A stretch of DNA of 64,000 bases from Pyrobaculum neutrophilum V24Sta (GTDB lineage Archaea > Thermoproteota > Thermoprotei > Thermoproteales > Thermoproteaceae). The notes under the pieces were generated by a model. That model ran no database searches and had not been told where the DNA came from. It saw nothing but the letters and a program-made list of their open reading frames with translations. Numbering within the stretch: position 1 is the stretch's first letter; every line of letters begins with the position of its first letter. A program made the position numbers and the translations under genes. Positions 25,959-33,907 of this stretch are shown piece by piece. Where the stretch lies: assembly GCF_000019805.1 (NCBI RefSeq), contig NC_010525.1, forward strand, positions 124,001-188,000, in the 5' to 3' direction.

Positions 25959-26235
25959 ATGGCGTAGCCCGTCTCTCGCCTGTCACTAGACTGTCGCGCC
26001 TAGGGACTTTCTCCTCGCCCACGCCCTCATAGGCATCCGGATGCCTCGGGCGTGGGGCACCGGGCATGGGGCCAGACGGCACGCGGCCCTCCTCGAGTGC
26101 CCTCCTCTCGATGTTAATGATAGCGGCGACGTCCCCACCCGCAGCGGGGGCGGAGACACTCACCACCCACTCCGTGGGCAGGCGGAGGAGGTCTCCCTCG
26201 TTATTCACTTTCGCCACGGGAATTTCCTTATCCAT
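25894..26235 (-). pseudogene. Possible AbrB-like gene or remnant in a poorly coding stretch
   Basis: This stretch (25959-26275) lacks a clear gene. The minus strand encodes KEIPVAKVNNEGDLLRLP followed by TEWVV, which resembles the first hairpin of AbrB/SpoVT DNA-binding proteins, but the following residues (GGDVAAIINIERRALEEG) fit only loosely and the rest is Pro/Arg-rich and runs antisense into the YjbQ gene. A box GGTTATAAGG lies near 26245, about 28 nt from a GTG at 26217. It may be a small regulator with a random tail or a decayed gene; a TnpB C-terminal remnant was also considered. Confidence 0.3.
26031..26046. repeat. 16-bp perfect palindrome
   Basis: AGGCATCCGGATGCCT is its own reverse complement. 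It lies in the poorly coding stretch downstream of yjbQ. It could be an operator, part of an RNA hairpin, or a mark left by a mobile element. No second copy was noticed. Confidence 0.6.
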
Positions 26236-26275
26236 CGCCTTCCTTATAACCAGAAGTAGCCCCTAGGCCTTCCTG

Positions 26276-26458
26276 GTGGCCCTTCTCCGCTTCCTCGCCT
26301 TCGTTAGGTCTCTGCCTAGGCGGGTCTACGCGCGGCTGTCTGCTAGGTCTGTGTCGAATACAGGCGTTATACAGGACTGGACATATTACGATGGTGGTAA
26401 CCTGTATGTGGGGGTTAAATTCTCTAGGGTGAGGTTCTACCATGAATCATCGTTTTAA
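26276..26458 (+). CDS. Possible 60-aa protein, function unknown
   Basis: GTG start; the N-terminal half is basic and helical, the C-terminal half (DWTYYDGGNLYVGVKF) reads like a beta hairpin and has coding-like composition. A box CCTTATAACC lies about 32 nt upstream, further than usual. It overlaps the next gene by 17 nt in another frame, and that gene has its own A/T box inside this ORF. It may be real or chance. Confidence 0.35.
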   Translation: MALLRFLAFVRSLPRRVYARLSARSVSNTGVIQDWTYYDGGNLYVGVKFSRVRFYHESSF

Positions 26459-26774
26459 TCTCTCGGACTTCAGGACTGTGTTGAAGACCGTCCACCTGGG
26501 CATGCAGAAGATAGTGGGGGAGGCCAGGGGGTCGTGCGTCTCTTTTACGCCTAGGAAGGTGCTGGAGTTCGGGGGCGTAGATACGACGGCCCCGGTGGCT
26601 CTAACTCTCGTAAAACACATCCTGGAGAAGTTGGTGGAGTCCGGCATGATGCAGAGGGACGACTCCAGGGCTAGGACGCGCTACATACTCTGCAAGAATT
26701 CGCCGCTGTGGCAGAAGCTGAGGGGCGGCGACGCCGACACGTTGAAAATGCTTGAGGAGATCACGGCCGAGTAG
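26442..26774 (+). CDS. Winged-helix-like conserved hypothetical protein
   Basis: 110 aa, basic. The PVALTLVKHILEKLVESGMM segment followed by RYILCKN looks like a recognition helix plus wing, so DNA binding is plausible. ATG 26442 is about 24 nt from GTTAAATTC. It ends directly before thiL (the stop TAG is followed at once by thiL's GTG), implying cotranscription. Not recognised beyond this. Confidence 0.65.
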   Translation: MNHRFNLSDFRTVLKTVHLGMQKIVGEARGSCVSFTPRKVLEFGGVDTTAPVALTLVKHILEKLVESGMMQRDDSRARTRYILCKNSPLWQKLRGGDADTLKMLEEITAE

Positions 26775-27629
26775 GTGGACGAGAAGGAGTTCCTCAGGTC
26801 GTTGCTGGCGAGGCTGGGGGCTGAGGAAAACGACGTCGTATATGCCGACGGACTTGCCCTGAAGATAGACGGCGCGGCGGCGGCGACGTCTAAGTTGCCG
26901 TTTCAGACCTGGAGGGACTTCGGCTGGAGAAACGTGGCGGCGGCCTACAGCGATGTCAGAGTGAAATACGTGGAGCCCCTCTACATGTTGGTTTCGGTAA
27001 CAGCCCCCCGGCTGGAGGAGGCGGCGGAGGTTATAGAGGGGGTGAGGGAGGCGGCGGAGCGCCTCTCTCTGAGGTACGTCGGAGGCGACTTAAACCAGGG
27101 TGGAGACGTGGTGGTGGATGTGGCGATAGTGGGGAGGGCCGGCCCGAGGATTGGACGCGTGCCCAAGCCGGGGGACGTCCTCGTCACAATACCCGCCTAC
27201 GGCTACACGGGCTTGGCCTACAGGTTCTGGGGGGAGCGGCACCCCGCCGTGGAGAGGGGAGTCGCCATGTTGAAAAGGCCTGAGCCGCTGTGGCCCCTCC
27301 CACCCCCAGAGTGCGTCACAGCCAGCATGGACTCGTCGGATGGGCTAGGCGACGTGTTGTGGACAATGGCTAAGGGCGTAGACATCGTGGTAAAGAGGCT
27401 CCCCGCGCCGCGGGAAGTGCTGGAGCTGGCCGAGGAGAGGGGGGTGGAGGTGGGGGAGGTGGTCTTCAACGGAGGCGAGGAGTTTCTGCCCGTGTTCGCA
27501 GTTAGGCGGGGCTGCGGCGTTGGGGAGCCATATGTTGAGTTTGCGGAGGCGGTCGAGGGAGAGGGGCGGGTTGTGTGGGAAAACAGAGAGCTCAGGTGGA
27601 GGGGCTGGTCCTACTTCAGGAGGACATAA
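26775..27629 (+). CDS. thiL: Thiamine-monophosphate kinase
   Basis: 284 aa, PurM-like fold. It makes thiamine diphosphate from thiamine monophosphate, the cofactor needed by porB in this window. Visible are KLPFQTWRDFGWRNVAAAYSD, VGGDLNQGGDVVVD, a glycine-rich TIPAYGYTGLAY and SMDSSDGLGD. The N-terminal DD(V/C)A motif of the family is weak here (ENDVVYADGLAL), so a related substrate is possible. It starts with GTG immediately after the upstream stop. Confidence 0.85.
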   Translation: MDEKEFLRSLLARLGAEENDVVYADGLALKIDGAAAATSKLPFQTWRDFGWRNVAAAYSDVRVKYVEPLYMLVSVTAPRLEEAAEVIEGVREAAERLSLRYVGGDLNQGGDVVVDVAIVGRAGPRIGRVPKPGDVLVTIPAYGYTGLAYRFWGERHPAVERGVAMLKRPEPLWPLPPPECVTASMDSSDGLGDVLWTMAKGVDIVVKRLPAPREVLELAEERGVEVGEVVFNGGEEFLPVFAVRRGCGVGEPYVEFAEAVEGEGRVVWENRELRWRGWSYFRRT

Positions 27630-27642
27630 AGACCCAGTTGAC

Positions 27643-28347
27643 GTGTGGCTGATCTACTTCACCACAGCGGCTCTCGCCCTCTTGGCGCTCGCCGGCGTGT
27701 TGCTCGTGGTAGAACAAGCCTACTCGGGCACGCTTGAGGCCTACAGGGTAGCCAAGTTCACGCTGGACCAGTGGACGTCGCTGGCGTCTCAGCTGAACCG
27801 CACGATGTGCATAGCGGCTGAGACAAAGGCGGACGAGGCCGTGGCGGCCCTCAACGCCAGCAAATACCTGGAGCTCAGCCGGCTGTTTAGACAAGCCATG
27901 GAGGAGGTGAGGGCGAAGACCCTCCTCAAGACGATAAACTACAGCCTCAAGTTAGAGGGCGACTACTTGACATGGGAGGTGTCCTTCCGGGGGAGAAAGG
28001 CCTCGGGGCGCATAGACTGGCTAAGACCCACCGCCTTGATCGCCGCAGCCAAGGCGATCCAGAGCGCCTCTTTCGACCTCACGGACTCCACGGTATACGA
28101 CGTGTTGAAACCTCTGGTTCCGCCGGGCGCCGTCTTGACGGGGACGGTGTATGGATACCTCACCGGAAACCACACCTACACGGGCTATCTACACGGAGAG
28201 TACACGCTGGTGGACAAGACGGACTACAGATGTCTACCCGGCCGCCCAATCGCCAGATTCGCCGCAACTCACTTCGCCACGCTGACGACCAACAGCACAT
28301 CGCCATCGATCTACATATACTACGAAGTTTACATCGACGGCGGCTGA
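27643..28347 (+). CDS. Membrane-anchored extracellular protein, function unknown
   Basis: 234 aa. One N-terminal membrane helix (about residues 2-25) and a soluble domain with several N-glycosylation sequons (NRT, NAS, NYS, NHT, NST), so it probably faces outside. The GTG at 27643 puts the helix at the very N-terminus; longer forms run back into thiL. It lies 13 nt after thiL and probably shares its mRNA. Not recognised. Confidence 0.65.
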   Translation: MWLIYFTTAALALLALAGVLLVVEQAYSGTLEAYRVAKFTLDQWTSLASQLNRTMCIAAETKADEAVAALNASKYLELSRLFRQAMEEVRAKTLLKTINYSLKLEGDYLTWEVSFRGRKASGRIDWLRPTALIAAAKAIQSASFDLTDSTVYDVLKPLVPPGAVLTGTVYGYLTGNHTYTGYLHGEYTLVDKTDYRCLPGRPIARFAATHFATLTTNSTSPSIYIYYEVYIDGG

Positions 28348-28432
28348 GGCGGCGCCGCGGGGGGTCTGGACATAACGCGGAGCTCCGCCGCGAGAGAAAC
28401 AGTATACGACCTCGGCGCCGGCGGATGGGGGG

Positions 28433-29104
28433 CTAGAGAACCTTCAACGTGCCGTCTCCTCTTGCCACCAATACCGTTGCGTCGCGCCGTTTTGAAAATA
28501 TGCCGTTTTCCACCACCCCGGGTATCAGCTTCAGCTCCTCCTCTAGGGAGGGCTCCACAGGCCCCGGCGGGGTCCAGTCCAGTAGGTAGTTGCCGTTGTC
28601 CGTCAAGGCGGGGCCCAGCTTGGCGCCGTCTTGCCTTAGCTTCGCCGTGCCTCCGAATTTCGCCTCGACGGCCCGAGCCACGCTGCGCCATGCCCAAGGC
28701 ACGACCTCTATTGGGATGGGGTTGCGGGCCGGTATATGTTGCACAAGCTTGTGCTCCTCTATCAGAACTAGAAACCTCTCGGCCATGTAGTCCACCACCT
28801 TCTCCCTCAGCAACGCGCCCCCCCTCCCCTTCAGCAGAATCTTTTCCTCCGTCACCTCGTCGGCGCCGTCGACGGCGATGTCTATGCGGTCTACAGCCCA
28901 AAGAGGCCTCAGCCTATCCCCAAGCCCCACCTCCACCGCGAGCAACTCGCTGTCGACAGACGTGGCCACGAGGGCCACATCTCTAGGGCCCAGCTCCCCA
29001 AGCGCCTTGATGAACTCGCGGGCGGTTGTGCCAGAGCCGAGCCCCACCACCATGCCGCTCTTAATGTATTTCACAGCCTCTCTCGCCACCAAGGCCTTGC
29101 CCAT
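28433..29104 (-). CDS. rpiA: Ribose-5-phosphate isomerase A
   Basis: 223 aa. It interconverts ribose 5-phosphate and ribulose 5-phosphate. Motifs: MVVGLGSGTTAREFI, IAVDGADEV, LKGRGGALLREK (with the catalytic glutamate/lysine region) and DNGNYLLDW. A TATA-like CCTTAAATTC lies 26 nt upstream of ATG 29104. It supplies PRPP for the purine and histidine routes in this window. Confidence 0.95.
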   Translation of the reverse strand: MGKALVAREAVKYIKSGMVVGLGSGTTAREFIKALGELGPRDVALVATSVDSELLAVEVGLGDRLRPLWAVDRIDIAVDGADEVTEEKILLKGRGGALLREKVVDYMAERFLVLIEEHKLVQHIPARNPIPIEVVPWAWRSVARAVEAKFGGTAKLRQDGAKLGPALTDNGNYLLDWTPPGPVEPSLEEELKLIPGVVENGIFSKRRDATVLVARGDGTLKVL

Positions 29105-29126
29105 GGCGGAGGGGAAAACGGGGAAT

Positions 29127-29510
29127 TTAAGGAAAAGCCTCGCTGGTGAGGAGAGCCCTCAGCACGTCCCTAATGCTGATGACGCCCACCACCCTGCCGC
29201 CCTCCACCACAGGCATATGCCGTATGTTGTGCTCGACCATCTTCACAGCCGCAGACAGCACAGACTCGTCGGGCGACGCTGTGACCAACTCCCTCCGCGC
29301 CACCTGGCCCAGAGGGGTTCTCAAGTCCACCTCCTGCGCCACCAGCCTCACCACGTCGCGCTCCGTTATTATCCCCGCCGGTCTACCATCTCTCTCAAGC
29401 ACCACGACGCTTCCCACATTAGCCGCATACATCTTTGCGACGGCGCACTCCACGGGCTCGTCCACGTAGCAAGAAACCACAGAATCCCTAACGAGCTCCC
29501 TAAGTCTCAC
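29127..29510 (-). CDS. Two-CBS-domain protein
   Basis: 127 aa; a pair of CBS domains (about residues 8-60 and 68-124), each ending in the usual (I/V)ISIRDVL or IITERDVV turn. Such pairs bind adenine nucleotides and act as sensors. An A/T box TTATAAATTT (29531-29540) lies 25 nt from GTG 29510. ATG 29528 would begin too near the box, although it adds only six residues. Just upstream of rpiA on the same strand and divergent from GAPOR. Confidence 0.85.
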   Translation of the reverse strand: MRLRELVRDSVVSCYVDEPVECAVAKMYAANVGSVVVLERDGRPAGIITERDVVRLVAQEVDLRTPLGQVARRELVTASPDESVLSAAVKMVEHNIRHMPVVEGGRVVGVISIRDVLRALLTSEAFP

Positions 29511-29593
29511 TGTACGCACTGGAGGCATCCTTATAAATTTTACAAATGAAGGCCCCCAGGCGCTCAAATAAATAGGGGGGCGCCTCCAGAGAC

Positions 29594-31450
29594 GTGGAAG
29601 TACTCGAAATCGACGTGGGCAAGAAAAGAGCTCAGCGGAGGAGCGTAGCCGCCGGGGGGCCCTTGGAGGCGGCCCTCCGCATACATAGCGAACGGGAGAC
29701 CTGGCGCCTAGACCCGCTGTCGCCCGAGTGTCCAGTCGTCATAGGTTATGGGCCCTTCGTCGGCGGGAGGCTGTACGGGGTCCACCGGCTGATCTTCGTC
29801 TTCAAAAGCCCTCAGACGAAGACCCTACACGTGTCCGCTCTAGGCGGCGCCGCCTATAAGGCGATGGGGGCCTCTGTACAAGCCATCTCCATAGTGGGGA
29901 AGGCCGAGAGGCCGACGGCCATCCTCGTGGCGGCTGGACGGGTCGAGTTCGCCGACGTAGAGCCGGGAGACGCGTACCAGACCATAAAGCAGCTCTACGC
30001 CAGACACAGAGACTTCTTTGTGCAAAACGACGCCAGAGCCCTCGCCGTTGGGCCCGCCGCCTACACCACCTACAGCGGCGCCGTGGTGTCTGTGGATCTA
30101 TCGAAGACGGGGGAGCCCAAGCCCGGCGCCGAAGACTTCGCCGCTAGAGGAGGCCCGGGGACCGCCCTCGCCCAGGGGCACAACGTGGCGGCCTTGGCCA
30201 TAGGCGGCCCCAAAACCCCGCTCTACCGGCAGATAGCGGACGGGGAGGCCATAGACAGGATATTCCTCCAGAAATTCGGCAAACGCTACATAGAGGTGGT
30301 GAACGAAAAAACCGTTAAATATAGATTCGACCAGAAGCTGGGGACGGGAGGGACCTTCGGCGTGAACTACGTACACTACCGCGACCTCCTCCCCCTCTTC
30401 GGCTACAAATCGATATACATGTCCAGGGAGGAGAGGATAAAACACGCCGACTTAATCCTGGAGCTGTTCTGGAGGCCCTTCCAGAGGGAGGTGTTTGAAA
30501 AATCGAAAAGTTGGTACAACTGCGGGGAGCCCTGCCCCGTCGTCTGTAAAAAGGTGTGGCACGGCAAGAAGGTGGACTACGAGTCCTTCCACGCGGCCGG
30601 CCCCTTCATAGGCAACTACATATTCGAGGAGGCGGTCCCCCTAGTCGATATGGTAGACAGGCTTGGACTAGACGCCATAGAGGCCGGCCACCTAATCGCC
30701 TGGCTCTTCGACGCAGTCTACGTAGGGCTTCTAAAGCCGGAGGAGGTGGGCATAGACGATAAGCCCGCCTTCGACCCGCGGAGCTTCAACCCCACCGAGG
30801 ACTCCAGAAGAAACGCGCGGCTGGCGGCGAAGCTCCTGGAAAACCTCGTAAACAACACGACGGAGGTCCTAACGCTCGTCGCAAAGCACGGAATCAGGAG
30901 AGCCGCGCGGGAGCTGGAGAAGAAACTCCGCGACAGGGTCCTCGCCACGGGGCACAGATTTAGAGACCTCGCGGTATATGCGGCGTACGGCGCCGAGGGC
31001 TATATGACCCCCAACTTCTACTGGGCGCCTGGCTTGGTGGCGCCGATGTATATACAGGGCCGCTACTGGACCAACTACAACCCCACCTTCATGGCGCCTG
31101 AGGACTTCGCGAAGTCGTCCTACGAGAGGGCGGTGGCCGAGGCCTACATCGACAACGCCGGGATATGTAGATTCCACCGCGGGTGGGCAGAGCCCGTGTT
31201 GAAAGAGCTGTATAAGCTCGTGGGTCTCGACCCCCCGACCCCCGAGATCTACAGAGGCTTCGCCCAGTACGCTAAGCTGGCGGGGGCCGAGCCCATGCCC
31301 TGGGAGAGCAAAAGGGCAAGGGACCTCGTCTCCACGCTGGCGAGGGAGCTGGGCTCAAGGGAGTGGAGCTTCCAGGACTACGACGACTACTACGAGTGGT
31401 GGATCAGGTTCAAGGAGGCGCTGGACAAGCTCGTCAGTGGCGGTGCCTAG
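29594..31450 (+). CDS. gor: Glyceraldehyde-3-phosphate:ferredoxin oxidoreductase (tungsten)
   Basis: 618 aa of the tungstopterin AOR family. GAPOR oxidises glyceraldehyde 3-phosphate directly to 3-phosphoglycerate with ferredoxin in archaeal glycolysis. Features recalled from the Pyrococcus enzyme are VIGYGPFVGGRL, EDFAARGGPGTAL, KYRFDQKLGTGGTFG and CGEPCPVVCKK. Cys310, Cys314, Cys318 and Cys525 (GICRFHRG) are the expected 4Fe-4S ligands. An A/T box CAAATAAATAG lies 24 nt upstream. The 3' end overlaps the NifX-like gene by 17 nt; porGDAB follows on the same strand. Confidence 0.88.
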   Translation: MEVLEIDVGKKRAQRRSVAAGGPLEAALRIHSERETWRLDPLSPECPVVIGYGPFVGGRLYGVHRLIFVFKSPQTKTLHVSALGGAAYKAMGASVQAISIVGKAERPTAILVAAGRVEFADVEPGDAYQTIKQLYARHRDFFVQNDARALAVGPAAYTTYSGAVVSVDLSKTGEPKPGAEDFAARGGPGTALAQGHNVAALAIGGPKTPLYRQIADGEAIDRIFLQKFGKRYIEVVNEKTVKYRFDQKLGTGGTFGVNYVHYRDLLPLFGYKSIYMSREERIKHADLILELFWRPFQREVFEKSKSWYNCGEPCPVVCKKVWHGKKVDYESFHAAGPFIGNYIFEEAVPLVDMVDRLGLDAIEAGHLIAWLFDAVYVGLLKPEEVGIDDKPAFDPRSFNPTEDSRRNARLAAKLLENLVNNTTEVLTLVAKHGIRRAARELEKKLRDRVLATGHRFRDLAVYAAYGAEGYMTPNFYWAPGLVAPMYIQGRYWTNYNPTFMAPEDFAKSSYERAVAEAYIDNAGICRFHRGWAEPVLKELYKLVGLDPPTPEIYRGFAQYAKLAGAEPMPWESKRARDLVSTLARELGSREWSFQDYDDYYEWWIRFKEALDKLVSGGA

Positions 31451-31787
31451 GTTCGTGGGCCAGCTCAGGCGGGAACTCCCTAAGCTCGCCCCTCCTGAGC
31501 TTGTCCAGCGCCTCGGCGACGGTGGCGCCCTCCGCTAGGTAAATCTTGACCCCCTTCGCCTTAAAGGCGTAGAAGGCAGGCCTACCTATCTCCCTGGTGA
31601 CCACAACGTCGGGCTTGAGCTTGAGGATCTCCTCCCACCTGTGTCCACGCCCCGTGATCACCTCCTCGTTTTTATAGCCCTCAACTCTATCGCCGTCTAC
31701 CACTAGGAAAAACGGCGCCTCCCCAAACTCGTCCGAGATGGGGGACTGTAGCCCCTTGTTTTCCTCCACCGGGATCAACACCCTCAT
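31434..31787 (-). CDS. NifX/NifB-C-terminal-like metal-cofactor-binding protein
   Basis: 117 aa, the dinitrogenase iron-molybdenum cofactor (NifX/NafY) fold: RVLIPVEENKGLQSPISDEFGEAPFFLVVD at the start and KPDVVVTREIGRPAFYAFKAKGVKIYLAEG in the middle. The C-terminus is His-rich (HEPRHRH). Archaea without nitrogenase also carry such proteins, with unknown cluster cargo. Here it lies between GAPOR and POR, so iron-sulfur or tungsten-cofactor handling is an attractive guess. ATG 31787 is 25 nt from AAATATATG (31809-31817). Confidence 0.83.
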   Translation of the reverse strand: MRVLIPVEENKGLQSPISDEFGEAPFFLVVDGDRVEGYKNEEVITGRGHRWEEILKLKPDVVVTREIGRPAFYAFKAKGVKIYLAEGATVAEALDKLRRGELREFPPELAHEPRHRH

Positions 31788-31896
31788 GAAGGCACAGCCG
31801 ATGTGCGCAAATATATGCCGATTACGCCATTTGATAGTTAAAAATTATGTGACTGTCGAAATAGATAAGGTTAAATATGGAGAACAAGAGACGTAT

Positions 31897-32424
31897 ATGG
31901 GACTCGTGGAGTTGCGTTTTCACGGCCGGGGGGGACAGGGCATGGTCACAGCCGCCCAGGTCTTAGCCGCCTCGGCTGTGTTGGAGGGGAGGTACGCTCA
32001 AGCCTTCCCCGAGTTTGGCCCAGAGCGCAGGGGGGCGCCCGTCAAGTCGTACCTAAGGATATCTGATAAGCCGATTTATATACGCGAGCCTATACAGCGC
32101 CCAGACGTGGTGGTTGTGGCAGACCCCTCCCTATTCAAGGCGGAGAATCCCCTTGAAGGGGCAAAGCCCACAGCCGTGCTTGTGGTAAACGGCCTCTACA
32201 AGGCGCCAGTAAAAACATATTACATAGACGCGACCTCTCTATCGATGAAGATCTTGGGCCGGCCCATCGTAAACACGGCAATGATCGGCGCCGTTGTGAA
32301 AGCCACGGGCGTGGTGTCTCTGGCGTCCGTCGGCAAAGCGTTGAGGAAGTTCTTCTCGGGTAGGCTCTACGAGCTAAACCTAAAGCTGGTGGAGGTGGCG
32401 TACCAAGAGACGAGAGAGCTATGA
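31897..32424 (+). CDS. porG: 2-oxoacid (pyruvate):ferredoxin oxidoreductase, gamma subunit
   Basis: 175 aa. FHGRGGQGMVTAAQVLA is the subunit's hallmark, with FPEFGPERRGAPVKSYLRIS after it. ATG 31897 is 24 nt from GGTTAAATATGG; earlier starts of the longer ORF lie beyond that box. First of four overlapping genes (porGDAB) coding the heterotetrameric enzyme that makes acetyl-CoA, CO2 and reduced ferredoxin from pyruvate. Confidence 0.93.
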   Translation: MGLVELRFHGRGGQGMVTAAQVLAASAVLEGRYAQAFPEFGPERRGAPVKSYLRISDKPIYIREPIQRPDVVVVADPSLFKAENPLEGAKPTAVLVVNGLYKAPVKTYYIDATSLSMKILGRPIVNTAMIGAVVKATGVVSLASVGKALRKFFSGRLYELNLKLVEVAYQETREL

Positions 32425-32732
32425 CGCTCCCCAAGGCCACGGAGCTCCCCATCGGGGCTGTAATACCGGAGCCAGGCTCGACGAGGAGAAACACGACAGC
32501 CGGCTGGAGAACCCTAAGGCCTGTGATAAACGACGAGAGGTGCGTCAGATGCCAGCTCTGCTGGCTCTACTGCCCAGAGGGCACCATCGTGGAGAAAAAA
32601 GGCGTGTTTAAAGTAGGCGGTAGGACATACGACGTGAGGTACGAGATAAACTACGACTACTGCAAGGGCTGCGGCATATGCGCGAACGAGTGCCCCACGA
32701 AGGCGATAGAGATGGTGCCGGAGACCCCATGA
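32421..32732 (+). CDS. porD: Pyruvate:ferredoxin oxidoreductase, delta subunit (ferredoxin-like)
   Basis: 103 aa with two 4Fe-4S motifs: CVRCQLCWLYCPEG and CKGCGICANECPTKAI. It passes electrons from the TPP centre in PorB to ferredoxin. ATGA overlap with porG and ATGATG overlap with porA show coupled translation. Confidence 0.95.
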   Translation: MTLPKATELPIGAVIPEPGSTRRNTTAGWRTLRPVINDERCVRCQLCWLYCPEGTIVEKKGVFKVGGRTYDVRYEINYDYCKGCGICANECPTKAIEMVPETP

Positions 32733-33907
32733 TGGTGCAGAAGACGAAGCAGGTTGAGGCGTTGACCAGCAACTACGCTGCGGCTTACGCGGTTAAGGCG
32801 GTAGATGTGGACGTGATAGCGGTTTACCCAATTACCCCCCAGACGACGATTATCGAGAAGCTTTCGGAGTTTATCGCCAACGGGGAGCTCAACGCCGAGA
32901 TTATACATGTGGAGTCGGAGCATTCGGCGCTATCGGCGGTGGTGGGGGCCTCGGCCACGGGGGCGAGGGTCTTCACAGCGACGTCAAGCCAGGGGCTTGA
33001 GTTCGCCCACGAGGTGCTCCACATAGCCAGCGGTTTTAGGCTACCCATCGTTATGGCTGTGCCTGGGAGAGCCCTCTCCGCGCCGATAAGCATACACGGC
33101 GACTACAGCGACGTAATGAACGCAAGGGATACGGGGTGGGTCATATACATAGCCGCCACGGCCCAGGAGGTGTACGACACGGTGATACAGGCGTATAAAC
33201 TCGCAGAGTCCGTGCTGTTGCCCGTCATGGTGGCTTACGACGGCTTCCTCATGAGCCACACCATGGAGCCGGTGGAGCTAAACGACGAAGAGGAGGTGAG
33301 GAGCTTCGTCCCCCGCGCCGCGAGGCCCTACACACTCAACCCGAGGCGCCCGGTGACGATGGGCCCCCTGGCCTCGCCCGATTGGTACTACGAGCTTAAG
33401 TACCAGCAGGTCCTGGCCCTCAGGGAGGCCTACAAGGCCGCGGCCGAGGTGGACGCCCAGTACGGGAGAAGGTTCGGCCGTAGATACGGCCTCGTCGAGG
33501 GCTACAGGATGGAGGACGCCGACTACGCCATAGTCGTCTACGGGGGTGCGGCGTATGGAAACGCGAGGGAGGCCGCCGATAGAGCTAGAGAGGCCGGTAT
33601 AGCCGCGGGGGTGGTGAGGGTGAGGCTGTACCGCCCCTTCCCAACGGAGGAGGTGTTAAAGGCGCTGGAGGGCGTGAAGGCCTTCGCCGTGGTAGACAGG
33701 GCGATCATGTTCGGGAGCCCCGCGGAGGGGCCGCTGTATAAGGACATAGCCACGGCGATGTATATACACGGCGTAGATAAACCAGCGTTGAACGTGATCC
33801 ACGGAATTGGGCAACGCCCAATATACGTGGAGGATATGTACAAGATATACGCCGCGCTGAGGGAGAACCCCAGGCGGGGGGTGGTCTTCATGGGGGTGAG
33901 GATATGA
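32729..33907 (+). CDS. porA: Pyruvate:ferredoxin oxidoreductase, alpha subunit
   Basis: 392 aa. AVYPITPQTTIIEKLSEF is the family signature; HVESEHSALSAVVGAS and RVFTATSSQGL follow, and YDGFLMSH lies mid-protein. ATG 32729 overlaps the porD stop; the ORF's earlier start lies inside porD. Substrate specificity (pyruvate versus other 2-oxoacids) is not visible from the sequence, but the four-gene GDAB order is that of pyruvate and 2-ketoisovalerate enzymes. Confidence 0.93.
   Translation: MMVQKTKQVEALTSNYAAAYAVKAVDVDVIAVYPITPQTTIIEKLSEFIANGELNAEIIHVESEHSALSAVVGASATGARVFTATSSQGLEFAHEVLHIASGFRLPIVMAVPGRALSAPISIHGDYSDVMNARDTGWVIYIAATAQEVYDTVIQAYKLAESVLLPVMVAYDGFLMSHTMEPVELNDEEEVRSFVPRAARPYTLNPRRPVTMGPLASPDWYYELKYQQVLALREAYKAAAEVDAQYGRRFGRRYGLVEGYRMEDADYAIVVYGGAAYGNAREAADRAREAGIAAGVVRVRLYRPFPTEEVLKALEGVKAFAVVDRAIMFGSPAEGPLYKDIATAMYIHGVDKPALNVIHGIGQRPIYVEDMYKIYAALRENPRRGVVFMGVRI

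Noticed and set aside
29511-29567. Longer CBS protein start at GTG/ATG 29567
   Set aside because: It would place the TATA element TTATAAATTT inside the coding sequence.
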